DNA from: an uncultured Faecalibacterium sp.
GTDB taxonomy: Bacteria > Bacillota > Clostridia > Oscillospirales > Ruminococcaceae
DNA: 30,708 nt
Assembly (NCBI GenBank): GCA_934525735.1
Contig: CAKSZM010000012.1
Coordinates: 1-30,708, forward strand
Direction: 5' to 3'
This document shows, in pieces, positions 13,713-22,623 of this stretch. Position numbers and translations under genes: made by a program. Each line of letters opens with the position of its first letter. Position 1 is the stretch's first letter. The notes beneath the pieces are model-generated. The model saw nothing but the letters and a program-made list of their open reading frames with translations. It had not been told where the DNA came from and made no database searches.

Positions 13713-14252
13713 TTGACCACATTGGAATTCAGCAAAATGGTGCAGCAGTATCAGGCGCTTGTATATACGGTCTGCCATCAGCTGGTGCCGGATGTGCAGG
13801 AAGCGCAGGATCTGACGCAGGAGACCTTTCTGGCGGCCTGGCGCGCCATCGACCGGTGCCCGCCCGGCTACGAAAAACAGTGGCTGGCGCGCATCGCAGC
13901 CAACAAGGCAAAGGATTATCTGCGCAGCGCGTGGGTGCGGCGGGTGAACACCCCCGGCGACGAGATCCTGGCGCTGGAAGGTGCCCCGCCGGGCAGCGAC
14001 CCGGAGCAGCAGGTGCTGGAAAGCCTGGGCGAGGAAGAGCTGACCCGGATGATCCTGGAACTGCGGGAGCCGTACCGGACGCCCTGCCGTCTGGTGCTGC
14101 TGGAACAGAATACCATGGCGCGGGCGGCGCAGCTGTGCGGCCGCCCGCCCAAAACGGTGGAAGCGCAGGTCTACCGGGGCAAAAAAATACTGGCGCAGCA
14201 GATCACCCGGCAAAACACCGGGGAAAGGGGGAACGTACATGGAACTGTTTGA
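13713..14252 (+). CDS. ECF-type RNA polymerase sigma factor
   Basis: 179 residues from a TTG start; region 2 is clear (MVQQYQALVYTVCHQLV, then QDLTQETFLAAWRAID and RIAANKAKDYLRS) and region 4 is recognisable but divergent (LVLLEQNTMARAAQLCGRP, then KTVEAQVYRGKKIL). It directs RNA polymerase to a small stress regulon. The TTG at 13713 is chosen because GGAAAGGAGG ends 12 bases before it; the first ATG is at 13737 and would cut into region 2. A longer ORF reading back to 13566 has no ribosome site. Its 3' end overlaps the anti-sigma start by 14 bases, a classic coupled pair. Confidence 0.85.
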   Translation: MTTLEFSKMVQQYQALVYTVCHQLVPDVQEAQDLTQETFLAAWRAIDRCPPGYEKQWLARIAANKAKDYLRSAWVRRVNTPGDEILALEGAPPGSDPEQQVLESLGEEELTRMILELREPYRTPCRLVLLEQNTMARAAQLCGRPPKTVEAQVYRGKKILAQQITRQNTGERGNVHGTV

Positions 14253-14769
14253 CGAAAAAGGCTGCCTGACCGACGAGGGCTTGCAGGCGCTGACCGGCGG
14301 ACAGCTGGATGAGATGGGGCGGCTGGAAGCAGCAGAGCACCTTGCCTACTGCGACAGATGTATGGATCGCTACACCGCCCTGCTGACCGAAGACGCACTG
14401 GAAACGCCGCCGCATCCGGCCCGGGGCGCCGTGATGGGCACCATCTGGGTGCGGCTGATGCAGAACACATGGGGCAGGACGGCTGTGGCGGCTGTGGCAG
14501 CAGTGCTGGCGCTGACCATGTGGCGTTCCGGTACGCTGTGGCAGCTGATGGACATTCAGAAACAGGTAAAGAGCTGGATGCCTGCGTCCAGCCAGAGCCA
14601 GAGCGCAGATGAACGGCTGGGAAGACCCGTGCAGGATGACCGCAGGCCGTCCCGGCCGGAAACGCTGGGCAGGCCGGTGGAAGATACCGGGCCGAAGCAA
14701 TCAGCCGATCTTGCGGAAGCATTGAACGGCCTGCTGTTCGGCAGGCACGACCACCCCAACGAGAATTGA
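14239..14769 (+). CDS. ZAS-type transmembrane anti-sigma factor
   Basis: 176 residues. Residues 29-44 contain EAAEHLAYCDRCMDRY, the HxxxCxxC zinc-binding motif of the ZAS anti-sigma domain (His34, Cys38, Cys41). One transmembrane helix lies at about 78-96 (GRTAVAAVAAVLALTMW), then an external 75-residue tail rich in Gln, Ser, Arg and Pro with repeats of LGRPV. It should hold the upstream sigma factor at the membrane until a signal, perhaps redox or envelope stress, releases it. ATG at 14239 has a GGAAAGGGGG site and overlaps the sigma gene. Confidence 0.85.
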   Translation: MELFDEKGCLTDEGLQALTGGQLDEMGRLEAAEHLAYCDRCMDRYTALLTEDALETPPHPARGAVMGTIWVRLMQNTWGRTAVAAVAAVLALTMWRSGTLWQLMDIQKQVKSWMPASSQSQSADERLGRPVQDDRRPSRPETLGRPVEDTGPKQSADLAEALNGLLFGRHDHPNEN

Positions 14770-14788
14770 CAGAAATGAGAGGTTTTGA

Positions 14789-15478
14789 ATGATGAAAAAC
14801 GGGATCCTGACCTTTTTCTTTGCGTTCTGCCCGGGTGCGGGCCAGATGTATCAGGGCTACATGAAGCGCGGACTTTCGCTCATTACGATGTTCTGCCTGT
14901 TTGTTGCCGCAGGTGTAACGATGCTGGATGTGCTGGCCGTGGGCTGCGCTATCGTGTGGATGTACAGCTTTTTTGACACCTTTAATCTCCGCGCCCAGAT
15001 CGGTGCAGGCACGGCGCCGCAGGACGATTATCTGGTGCACATCAACTGGAATGACAAGCGCATGGAGCAATTCATGATGGACAGCCACAAGCTGGTGGGC
15101 TGGGGTCTGATCGCTCTGGGCGTGCTGGTGGCCTACAAGAACATCATCATGAACACGCTGGGCGATCTGGTGTGGCGCTGGGGCAAGGAGATCCCCTTCT
15201 TCCGCGCGCTCTATCTGGTGCTGGACGAACTGCCGGAGATCGTGGTGTGCGTGGCGCTCATCGTCTGCGGCGTCTGGCTGGTGAAAGGCCCCAAGGGCAA
15301 AAAGCAGAAAAAAGACTCTGCCCCGGAGGAAGAGTTCCCGGCCTATGTGGCGGAAGATACCGCCCCGGAGCAGAAGGAGGGCTTTGCCATGCCGAAGCTG
15401 TCCCGTCTGCTGGGCAAGCCGGTGACACCGGAGGAAAACGCAGATGATACGGAGGATAACGATGGACGCGGAGAATAA
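14789..15478 (+). CDS. Multi-pass membrane protein with TM2-like N-terminus
   Basis: 229 residues. The start ILTFFFAFCPGAGQMYQGYM with KRG after it is a TM2-type pattern (a hydrophobic helix, a Pro-Gly-Ala-Gly turn and a Tyr/Gly pair before the next helix). Further helices lie at about 32-60, 100-120 and 148-165. The last 60 residues are charged and cytoplasmic-looking (KGKKQKKDSAPEEEF). The third gene of the sigma operon, it probably is a target or helper of the envelope response. The start at 14789 follows AGAGG; the second Met is a near-equal alternative. Confidence 0.75.
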   Translation: MMKNGILTFFFAFCPGAGQMYQGYMKRGLSLITMFCLFVAAGVTMLDVLAVGCAIVWMYSFFDTFNLRAQIGAGTAPQDDYLVHINWNDKRMEQFMMDSHKLVGWGLIALGVLVAYKNIIMNTLGDLVWRWGKEIPFFRALYLVLDELPEIVVCVALIVCGVWLVKGPKGKKQKKDSAPEEEFPAYVAEDTAPEQKEGFAMPKLSRLLGKPVTPEENADDTEDNDGRGE

Positions 15479-16304
15479 AGCAGCATCCACGGCCCCTGCC
15501 GCCCCGCAGCAGGAGCCGCCCCGCCGCCGGGTGGGCAGCCTGACGCTGGGCGTCTGCCTGATCGCGGCCGGAATCTTTTTCGGGTGCTATTACTTTGTGC
15601 CGGGCTTTGACGGGCAGCTGGTGCTGAAAATCGCGTCGGCAGCGGGTCTTGTACTGTTGGGGTGCGAGGTGTTGTTCTTTGCCTGCCGCCCGGGACGTTG
15701 GAAATACGATTTCTGGTCGGTGCTGATCTGCCTTGTGCTCATGGGCGGATGTTTCTGTCTGTCGCTGCTGCCGGTGGTGTGGGAGGAGATCGGCCCGGAG
15801 CGGAATCAGGCAAGCATGAAGCTCAGCCAGCAGTACACCGCCGATGCCTATGCGCAGATCCGGAAATCTGACCCGGATGCCCCGGTAAAGGACATCAGCG
15901 GGAACGTGTATCTCTATACCGGAGCGGTGAAAACGCTGGAGGACATAGATGGCGGCAGCGGCTATGTGACCCTCGATGTGGAGCTGTCCGGCAGCTACGG
16001 CAGTGCAGAGCAGTTTGCACAGGCCTGCCGCAGCATGACGGATGCGGTGCAGCAGTGCCGCCCGCAACCCGATACGCTGATCTTTGCATGGTCGCCGGAC
16101 AACGACCCGGAAGAGAGCCTTGGCACGGGAACACTGCAGCAGGTGGAGCAGTACACGCTGGAGCTGGTGGGCATTGCGCAGCTGGACTGGACGGCTGACC
16201 AGATGGCAAAGCAGACCGAGGTGCAGTATCTGCTGGACGAGGAGAACGAGCCGGAAGAACAACCGGCTTCCGGCGAAGAGACGGAGCCGGACGGAACAGA
16301 ATAA
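15462..16304 (+). CDS. Membrane protein of the ECF sigma operon
   Basis: 280 residues; family not recognised. A Pro/Ala-rich cytoplasmic N-terminus is followed by three hydrophobic helices at about 27-45, 53-73 and 83-104, then a 150-residue soluble domain. A final acidic tail is rich in Glu and Pro. The layout (short N-terminal loop, three TM, outer domain) recalls LiaF/toast-rack-type envelope sensors, but no motif confirms that. The ATG at 15462 follows GGAGGATAACG and overlaps the preceding gene by 17 bases, so translation is coupled; it ends at a strong terminator. Confidence 0.72.
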   Translation: MDAENKAASTAPAAPQQEPPRRRVGSLTLGVCLIAAGIFFGCYYFVPGFDGQLVLKIASAAGLVLLGCEVLFFACRPGRWKYDFWSVLICLVLMGGCFCLSLLPVVWEEIGPERNQASMKLSQQYTADAYAQIRKSDPDAPVKDISGNVYLYTGAVKTLEDIDGGSGYVTLDVELSGSYGSAEQFAQACRSMTDAVQQCRPQPDTLIFAWSPDNDPEESLGTGTLQQVEQYTLELVGIAQLDWTADQMAKQTEVQYLLDEENEPEEQPASGEETEPDGTE

Positions 16305-16316
16305 AACCAAAACAGA

Positions 16317-16354
16317 AAAACGCCAGCCGCGGAAATTTCCACGGCTGGCGTTTT
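16317..16354. terminator. Bidirectional terminator
   Basis: AAAACGCCAGCCG and CGGCTGGCGTTTT form a perfect 13-bp stem with a 12-base loop. It separates the end of the sigma operon from the convergent purC. Confidence 0.9.
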
Positions 16355-16367
16355 GTTTGTTGAAAAG

Positions 16368-17237
16368 TTACAGCTTCTTGCCGGTCAGCAGCTCGTAAGC
16401 TTCCAGATACTTAGCGATGGTCTTGTCGATGACTTCCTGCGGCAGGTCGTAATTGCTGTCGGGGTTGGCCTTGAGCCAGTCGCGCACAAACTGCTTGTCG
16501 AAGGAGGGCTGGCTGTGACCCGGCTCGTAGCCTTCCAGCGGCCAGAAACGGGAAGAATCCGGAGTGAGCATCTCGTCGCCCAGCACTACGTTGCCGTTCT
16601 CGTCCAGACCGAACTCGAACTTGGTATCGGCAATGATGATACCGCGGGACAGAGCATACTCGGCGCACTTCTTGTACAGAGCGATGGTGTAGTCGCGCAG
16701 CTTGGTGGCGTACTCTTCGCCGTGGCCGGGGAACTGCTTTTCCAGCACCTCGATGCTCTTTTCGTAGGAGATGTTCTCGTCGTGGTCGCCGATCTCGGCC
16801 TTGGTGGAGGGAGTGTAGATCGGCTCGGGCAGCTTGTCGGATTCCTTCAGACCCTCGGGCAGCTGGATGCCGCACACCTTGCCGGTCTTCTGGTAGCTGG
16901 CCCAGCCACTGCCGGTGATGTAGCCGCGCACGATGCACTCGATGGGCAGCATGGTCAGCTTGCGGCACATCATGCTGTTGCCGTCGAACTGGGGCTGACG
17001 GAAGAACTCGGGCATATCCTTCACGTCCACGCTCAGCATATGGTTGGGCAGCAGATCGCGGGTGTAGTCGAACCAGAACTTGCTCATCTGGGTCAGGACG
17101 GTGCCCTTTTTGGTGACCTTGTTTTTCAGGATGACGTCGAACGCAGAAATGCGGTCGGTGGCAACCATGATCAGGCTGTCGCCGTTATCATAGATCTCAC
17201 GAACCTTGCCTTCTTTGATGGGCTTGAACTCAGTCAT
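16368..17237 (-). CDS. purC: SAICAR synthase (phosphoribosylaminoimidazole-succinocarboxamide synthase)
   Basis: 289 residues. It joins aspartate to CAIR with ATP in purine synthesis. Visible family blocks are KEGKVREIYD at the N-terminus, ATDRISAFD, the segment with IECIVRGYITGSGW (Arg and Gly-rich substrate loop), SYEKSIEVLEKQFPG, IADTKFEFGLD and LGDEMLTPDSSRFWP. The length suits the longer bacterial/eukaryote-like form. The start could be the TTG at 17243 but I favour the ATG at 17237, which lies 11 bases after GGAG. It stands alone, not in a pur cluster, and has its own promoter. Confidence 0.96.
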   Translation of the reverse strand: MTEFKPIKEGKVREIYDNGDSLIMVATDRISAFDVILKNKVTKKGTVLTQMSKFWFDYTRDLLPNHMLSVDVKDMPEFFRQPQFDGNSMMCRKLTMLPIECIVRGYITGSGWASYQKTGKVCGIQLPEGLKESDKLPEPIYTPSTKAEIGDHDENISYEKSIEVLEKQFPGHGEEYATKLRDYTIALYKKCAEYALSRGIIIADTKFEFGLDENGNVVLGDEMLTPDSSRFWPLEGYEPGHSQPSFDKQFVRDWLKANPDSNYDLPQEVIDKTIAKYLEAYELLTGKKL

Positions 17238-17253
17238 AATCAAAACACTCCAT

Positions 17254-17321
17254 TTTCCAATGCCGACGGGCGGCGGTGTATCTTACTCATTTATTGTACC
17301 ATTTCTGCCCGGCATTGGAAA
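17254..17321. promoter_or_regulatory. 11-bp inverted repeat around purC promoter
   Basis: TTTCCAATGCC (17254-17264) and GGCATTGGAAA (17311-17321) are perfect complements 46 bases apart. One arm covers the -35 box and the other lies just before the ribosome site, so a DNA-looping or dimeric operator is possible, though chance cannot be ruled out. Confidence 0.4.
17293..17321 (-). promoter_or_regulatory. Probable purC promoter
   Basis: The minus strand reads TTTCCA (17321-17316), 17 bases, then TACAAT (17298-17293) with an extended TGG in front. The -35 box is also the right arm of the inverted repeat. Confidence 0.5.
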
Positions 17322-17437
17322 GAAACAGAATGAAAGGAAAACAGGGCGTTTTTTGTGTTTTTCTCGTGAAAAGTGCGCAAAAAACGCGGGCAAAATTCGT
17401 CGTTTTGACGATAAAAGTCGTACTTTCACAAGAATAA

Positions 17438-19009
<1,572 letters not shown>

Positions 19010-19071
19010 ACAGCCTGCGGAGCGGAGGCTGTGTGAGGAAGGACAGAACAAAGAGAGGATAACAGAATTTT

Positions 19072-20049
19072 ATGACACCACAGATCATTGCACACCGGGG
19101 CGCATCTTACCTTGCGCCGGAAAACACCCTTGCCGCTTTCCGCAAGGCGATGGAAGTCGGCGCGGACGGCGTAGAGATGGACGTCCAGCAGACCAAGGAC
19201 GGCGGCCTTGTCATCCACCACGATTTCATCATCGATATGCACACCGATATCGCGGGCAAGATCTACGATATGACCATGGGCGAACTGAAGGAGCTGGATT
19301 TCGGCAGCTGGAAGGATGTGAGCTTCAGCGACGAAAAGATCGCCACCCTGCAGGAAGCGCTTGCGCTGTGCAAGGAGATGGAAGGCACCATCGTCCAGCT
19401 GGAAATGAAGGCTACCATTGACGACGACCCGGAGTTTGTGCCCCGGGTCATCCGCGCCATTCGGGAGGCAGAGATTGCTGACCGGCTGGTGCTGATCTCC
19501 TTCAACCACAATCTGCTGCGGCAGGCAAAGCAGCTGATGCCGGAGATCACGGTGGGCGCGCTGGTCTACGGCGCCGTGGAGACGATGGCTCTGCCCAAGG
19601 GGCTGTGGGAGTTCCTCGATATGCAGAATGACATCGAAGAGGAAAACGGTTTTCCACAGCTGCCGGAGCTTTCGGTGGAAAATGTGGATGACGAAAACTG
19701 CAGCTGGCTCATCCGCCAGCTGAGCAATCAGGTCAGCATGCTGCGGGCGAACTTTCCGGGCGAGAGCATCACCGCGGTGCTCCGCCATCTGGAAGAGCAG
19801 CATGACCCGGTCAAATACATCCAGTCGCTGGATTTCAAACCGGACTGGGTGAGCTGCGAGTATCACACCGCCTATCAGCAGCCCGGCATGGTGCAGCGGC
19901 TCCATGATATGGGCGTCAAGGCTTCGTTCTGGACGGTGGATACCGAGGAAGGGGTCAAGGATCTCTGGCCTTTGCAGCCGGATGCCATCGTCACCAACCG
20001 CCCCGACCGTGTGCGGGAGTGGGTGGCCGAGCTGGAAATGCAGAAATAA
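19072..20049 (+). CDS. Glycerophosphodiester phosphodiesterase
   Basis: 325 residues. It hydrolyses glycerophosphodiesters to glycerol 3-phosphate and an alcohol. The active-site pattern is complete: His8-Arg9 (AHRGA), Glu17-Asn18 (PENT), Glu35 and Asp37 (VEMDV) and His50 (HHD). The C-terminal TIM-barrel end is VKASFWTVDT and IVTNRPDRV. At 325 residues it is longer than the usual 240-250, because of an insertion at about residues 175-255 (from GAVETMALPKGLWEFL to the VKYIQSLDF region). There is no signal peptide, so it acts in the cytoplasm. Its start follows a GAGAGG site and it forms an operon with the GH1 gene, ending at a strong terminator. Confidence 0.92.
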   Translation: MTPQIIAHRGASYLAPENTLAAFRKAMEVGADGVEMDVQQTKDGGLVIHHDFIIDMHTDIAGKIYDMTMGELKELDFGSWKDVSFSDEKIATLQEALALCKEMEGTIVQLEMKATIDDDPEFVPRVIRAIREAEIADRLVLISFNHNLLRQAKQLMPEITVGALVYGAVETMALPKGLWEFLDMQNDIEEENGFPQLPELSVENVDDENCSWLIRQLSNQVSMLRANFPGESITAVLRHLEEQHDPVKYIQSLDFKPDWVSCEYHTAYQQPGMVQRLHDMGVKASFWTVDTEEGVKDLWPLQPDAIVTNRPDRVREWVAELEMQK

Positions 20050-20057
20050 ACAAAACA

Positions 20058-20096
20058 CAACAGCGGGCAGCTTACGGGCTGCCCGCTGTTGCTTTT
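20058..20096 (+). terminator. Rho-independent terminator of the GH1/GDPD operon
   Basis: CAACAGCGGGCAGC and GCTGCCCGCTGTTG form a perfect 14-bp stem with a 6-base loop, followed by CTTTTT. The minus-strand transporter gene ends just beyond. Confidence 0.9.
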
Positions 20097-20103
20097 TGCG
20101 GTA

Positions 20104-21063
20104 TTATTGAATGCACCCAAAGCTCCGCAGCACAAACAGCCAGAAGGTCAGGCTGAAGGCGCTGAACAGGGTAGTGGTGACGCACACGCTGCCGGTGAGC
20201 ACGCCTTCGTGGCCCATCTGCTTTGCCATGACGTAACACGCCGGGGTGGAAATGCTGCCCAGCATCACCAGCAGGGCCACCAGTTTTTCGTCCGTAAAGC
20301 CGAAGTGTACTGCCAGCGGCAGGAACAATGCCGGGAGCAGCATCAGCTTGACCACGGTGGCCGCGGCGGTGGGCCGGAGATAGCCCAGCGCCTTGCGGCC
20401 CTTGAAGCCCGCGCCGATGACCAGCAAAGCCAGCGGGCTGGTCAGCCCGGCCACGTTGGAGAGGGTCTTGTTCAGCATGGCAGGCATGGGCAGACCCAGC
20501 AGGCTCCACGCAAACCCGGCGGCAATGCCCAGCAGGATGGGGTTGGTCACGATGCCGCGGATGCTCTTTTTCAGCTTTGCAGCCATGGAACCGGTCTGGG
20601 CGGCGTCCGGGGATTCCAGTGTCAGGATGACCACGGCCATGATATTGTACAGCGGCACACTGCCTAAGATCATCAGGCTGGACATACTGGCATCGCCGTA
20701 AATGCTCTGCAGAAAAGCCGACCCGAGGATAGCTGCAGAAGAGCGGTAGCACACCTGCACGAACTCGCCCACAAGGCTCTTGTTTTTCAGGCAAAGCTTT
20801 GCCAGCACCCAGAGCGTCAGAATGCTGCCGAGTGTGACCGCAAAGCAGAACAGCACATAGGCCCCGTCAAAGGTGGCGCGTACATCGGTGCTGCCAAGGT
20901 CCCGGAACAGCTGCACCGGCAGAGCCACATAGAACACGAACTTGTTTGCTCCGGCCACAAACCCGTCGCTGAGAAACTTTTTCTGGTACAGCACATAGCC
21001 CAGCACCATCACGAAGAACAGCGGCAGGGTGCTGTTGAGGCTGAAGAGGATATTTTCCCACAT
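20104..21063 (-). CDS. AEC-family (auxin efflux carrier-like) transporter
   Basis: 319 residues with about 10 hydrophobic helices, matching the AEC/membrane transport protein family, whose bacterial members move small organic acids such as malate. Features are the opening LPLFFVMVLGYVLYQKKFLS, the motif KFVFYVALPVQLFRDLG (helix 2, Pro in the middle), NPILLGIAAGFAW near 176-188 and LLVMLGSISTPACYVMAKQMG near 263-283. The ATG at 21063 lies 3 bases past the MoxR stop, with a CGGAGTG ribosome site inside that gene, so it is the last gene of the MoxR operon. Its link to the MoxR/VWA/LRR proteins is unclear; the substrate cannot be told. Confidence 0.85.
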   Translation of the reverse strand: MWENILFSLNSTLPLFFVMVLGYVLYQKKFLSDGFVAGANKFVFYVALPVQLFRDLGSTDVRATFDGAYVLFCFAVTLGSILTLWVLAKLCLKNKSLVGEFVQVCYRSSAAILGSAFLQSIYGDASMSSLMILGSVPLYNIMAVVILTLESPDAAQTGSMAAKLKKSIRGIVTNPILLGIAAGFAWSLLGLPMPAMLNKTLSNVAGLTSPLALLVIGAGFKGRKALGYLRPTAAATVVKLMLLPALFLPLAVHFGFTDEKLVALLVMLGSISTPACYVMAKQMGHEGVLTGSVCVTTTLFSAFSLTFWLFVLRSFGCIQ

Positions 21064-21066
21064 GGC

Positions 21067-22605
21067 TCACACTCCGCCATGACGGCGCTGCTCAGCGGCC
21101 AGCTCCTGCTGCAGGGCGGCTTTGCGGTGATCCAGCAGCAGATCCTTGTTGTACTGGAAATAGCGCTCACAGCCGTTTTCGGTGAGGAAGGCGTGGGACA
21201 CCGGGTTCACGGTCAGCTCGGTGACGAACACCACCATCTCCTGGCTCTCAGCAAAGGCCTGCTCCATAAAGTCGAAGGCGGCTTCCAGCGCAGCGCTGGC
21301 GGTCTGCTGGGCCTTTTCGCGGTCGCCGGCCAGCGCACGGAACTGCTCCCGCAGAAGGTCAAAAGCCTCCTGTGTGCCGGCGGCATTGGCGCGGCGCAGC
21401 TCACCCTCCCATCGGCGCAGCTCAGCCAGCACCTGCAGCCGGGTGGTCAGGTCATCTTTGGAGAGCAGCCCGGCGGTGCGCTGGCGCTGGGTCTCGGCGT
21501 CGTAGTTCACGATGGACTGGTGGAACAGTTCCGCCGACCCATCCGGGATGTCCTCCGGCAGGGTGGCAAGGTCCTTTTTCAGCTCCCGCAGGAAGCCATA
21601 GCAGGTGTCGGCCACGGCGTCGGCCTGACGGGAGGCTGCGAACCGGGTGCCGAGACCCGACAGGATCAGGCTGACCAGCGACAGGCGCTCGTCGAAGGGT
21701 GCCTGCAGCAGGCGGGCAAATACGGCGGGCTTTGCCTGTCCGGCCAGAATTTCTTCCACGCCGTAGTCATCGCGGTACTTGTAATAAAGATCAAGGTAGG
21801 CCGAGAAGTCCTCGGCAATTTTCGGGTGCTGGATATATTCTTTGATAAGGTCTTCGTCGGCCTGCAGACCCAGTGATTCGTAGGTGTCCAGCAGGTTGGA
21901 AAGATCCTCCCAGCCGCGGGCGGTGACGAACTGGGTGCCGTCCACGTCGGCGTTGATCTGGTAGAAGTTCTGCGGGTGCAGCTCCAGATAGCTCAGAATG
22001 GCACTGTGGATGTGGGCGGCGCGGGCGTAGTCCTTCCAGACCGGCAGGTCCGGCTCGATGTCCATGCGGCGCACACGGTCGAGGGTGACGATGTCGAAAT
22101 CCCGGACGGATTTATTGTACTCCGGCGGGTTGCCTGCCGCCACGATGACCCAGCCCGCCGGCACAGCCTGGTTGCCGAAGGTCTTGCACTGCAAAAACTG
22201 CAGCATGGTGGGGGCCAGCGTTTCGGACACACAGTTGATCTCGTCGATGAACAGAATACCCTCCGAAAGGCCGGTGGCCTCCATTTTGGCGTAGATGCTG
22301 GCGATGATCTCGCTCATGGTATACTCGGTCACCGAAACGCTCTTGCCGCCGTAGATGCGCTGCCGGATGAAGGGCAGACCCACGGCGCTCTGGCGGGTGT
22401 GGTGGGTGATGGTGTAGGCTACCAGCGCTACACCGCACTCCCGGGCGACCTGCTCCATCACCTGCGTTTTGCCGATGCCCGGAGGGCCCATCAACAGAAT
22501 GGGACGCTGACGGATGGCAGGAATGGCGTATTCACCCAGTGCATCTTTTGCAAGATAGGCTTTGACGGTATGTTCGATCTCTTCTTTGGCTCGTTTGATA
22601 TTCAT
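21067..22605 (-). CDS. MoxR-type AAA+ ATPase
   Basis: 512 residues. MoxR ATPases act as chaperones together with VWA proteins to mature or insert cofactors into complexes. Walker A GPPGIGKT at 40-47, Walker B ILFIDEIN at 117-124 (Asp121, Glu122), sensor 1 in VAAGNPPEYN (Asn159) and an arginine-rich DRVRRMDIEPD at 176-186 are intact. Past the AAA module (about 1-270) is a 240-residue helical C-terminal region unlike the usual 320-residue MoxR length, ending in QELAAEQRRHGG. The ATG at 22605 has GAGGGG upstream and it follows the VWA gene by 18 bases, with overlap-like spacing to the transporter gene. Confidence 0.88.
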   Translation of the reverse strand: MNIKRAKEEIEHTVKAYLAKDALGEYAIPAIRQRPILLMGPPGIGKTQVMEQVARECGVALVAYTITHHTRQSAVGLPFIRQRIYGGKSVSVTEYTMSEIIASIYAKMEATGLSEGILFIDEINCVSETLAPTMLQFLQCKTFGNQAVPAGWVIVAAGNPPEYNKSVRDFDIVTLDRVRRMDIEPDLPVWKDYARAAHIHSAILSYLELHPQNFYQINADVDGTQFVTARGWEDLSNLLDTYESLGLQADEDLIKEYIQHPKIAEDFSAYLDLYYKYRDDYGVEEILAGQAKPAVFARLLQAPFDERLSLVSLILSGLGTRFAASRQADAVADTCYGFLRELKKDLATLPEDIPDGSAELFHQSIVNYDAETQRQRTAGLLSKDDLTTRLQVLAELRRWEGELRRANAAGTQEAFDLLREQFRALAGDREKAQQTASAALEAAFDFMEQAFAESQEMVVFVTELTVNPVSHAFLTENGCERYFQYNKDLLLDHRKAALQQELAAEQRRHGGV

Positions 22606-22623
22606 ATAAAATTCCCCTCTTTC

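Noticed and set aside
14171..16310. Minus-strand frames (439 and 350 residues) opposite the sigma operon
   Set aside because: Antisense to genes with ribosome sites, overlaps and motifs; no features of their own.
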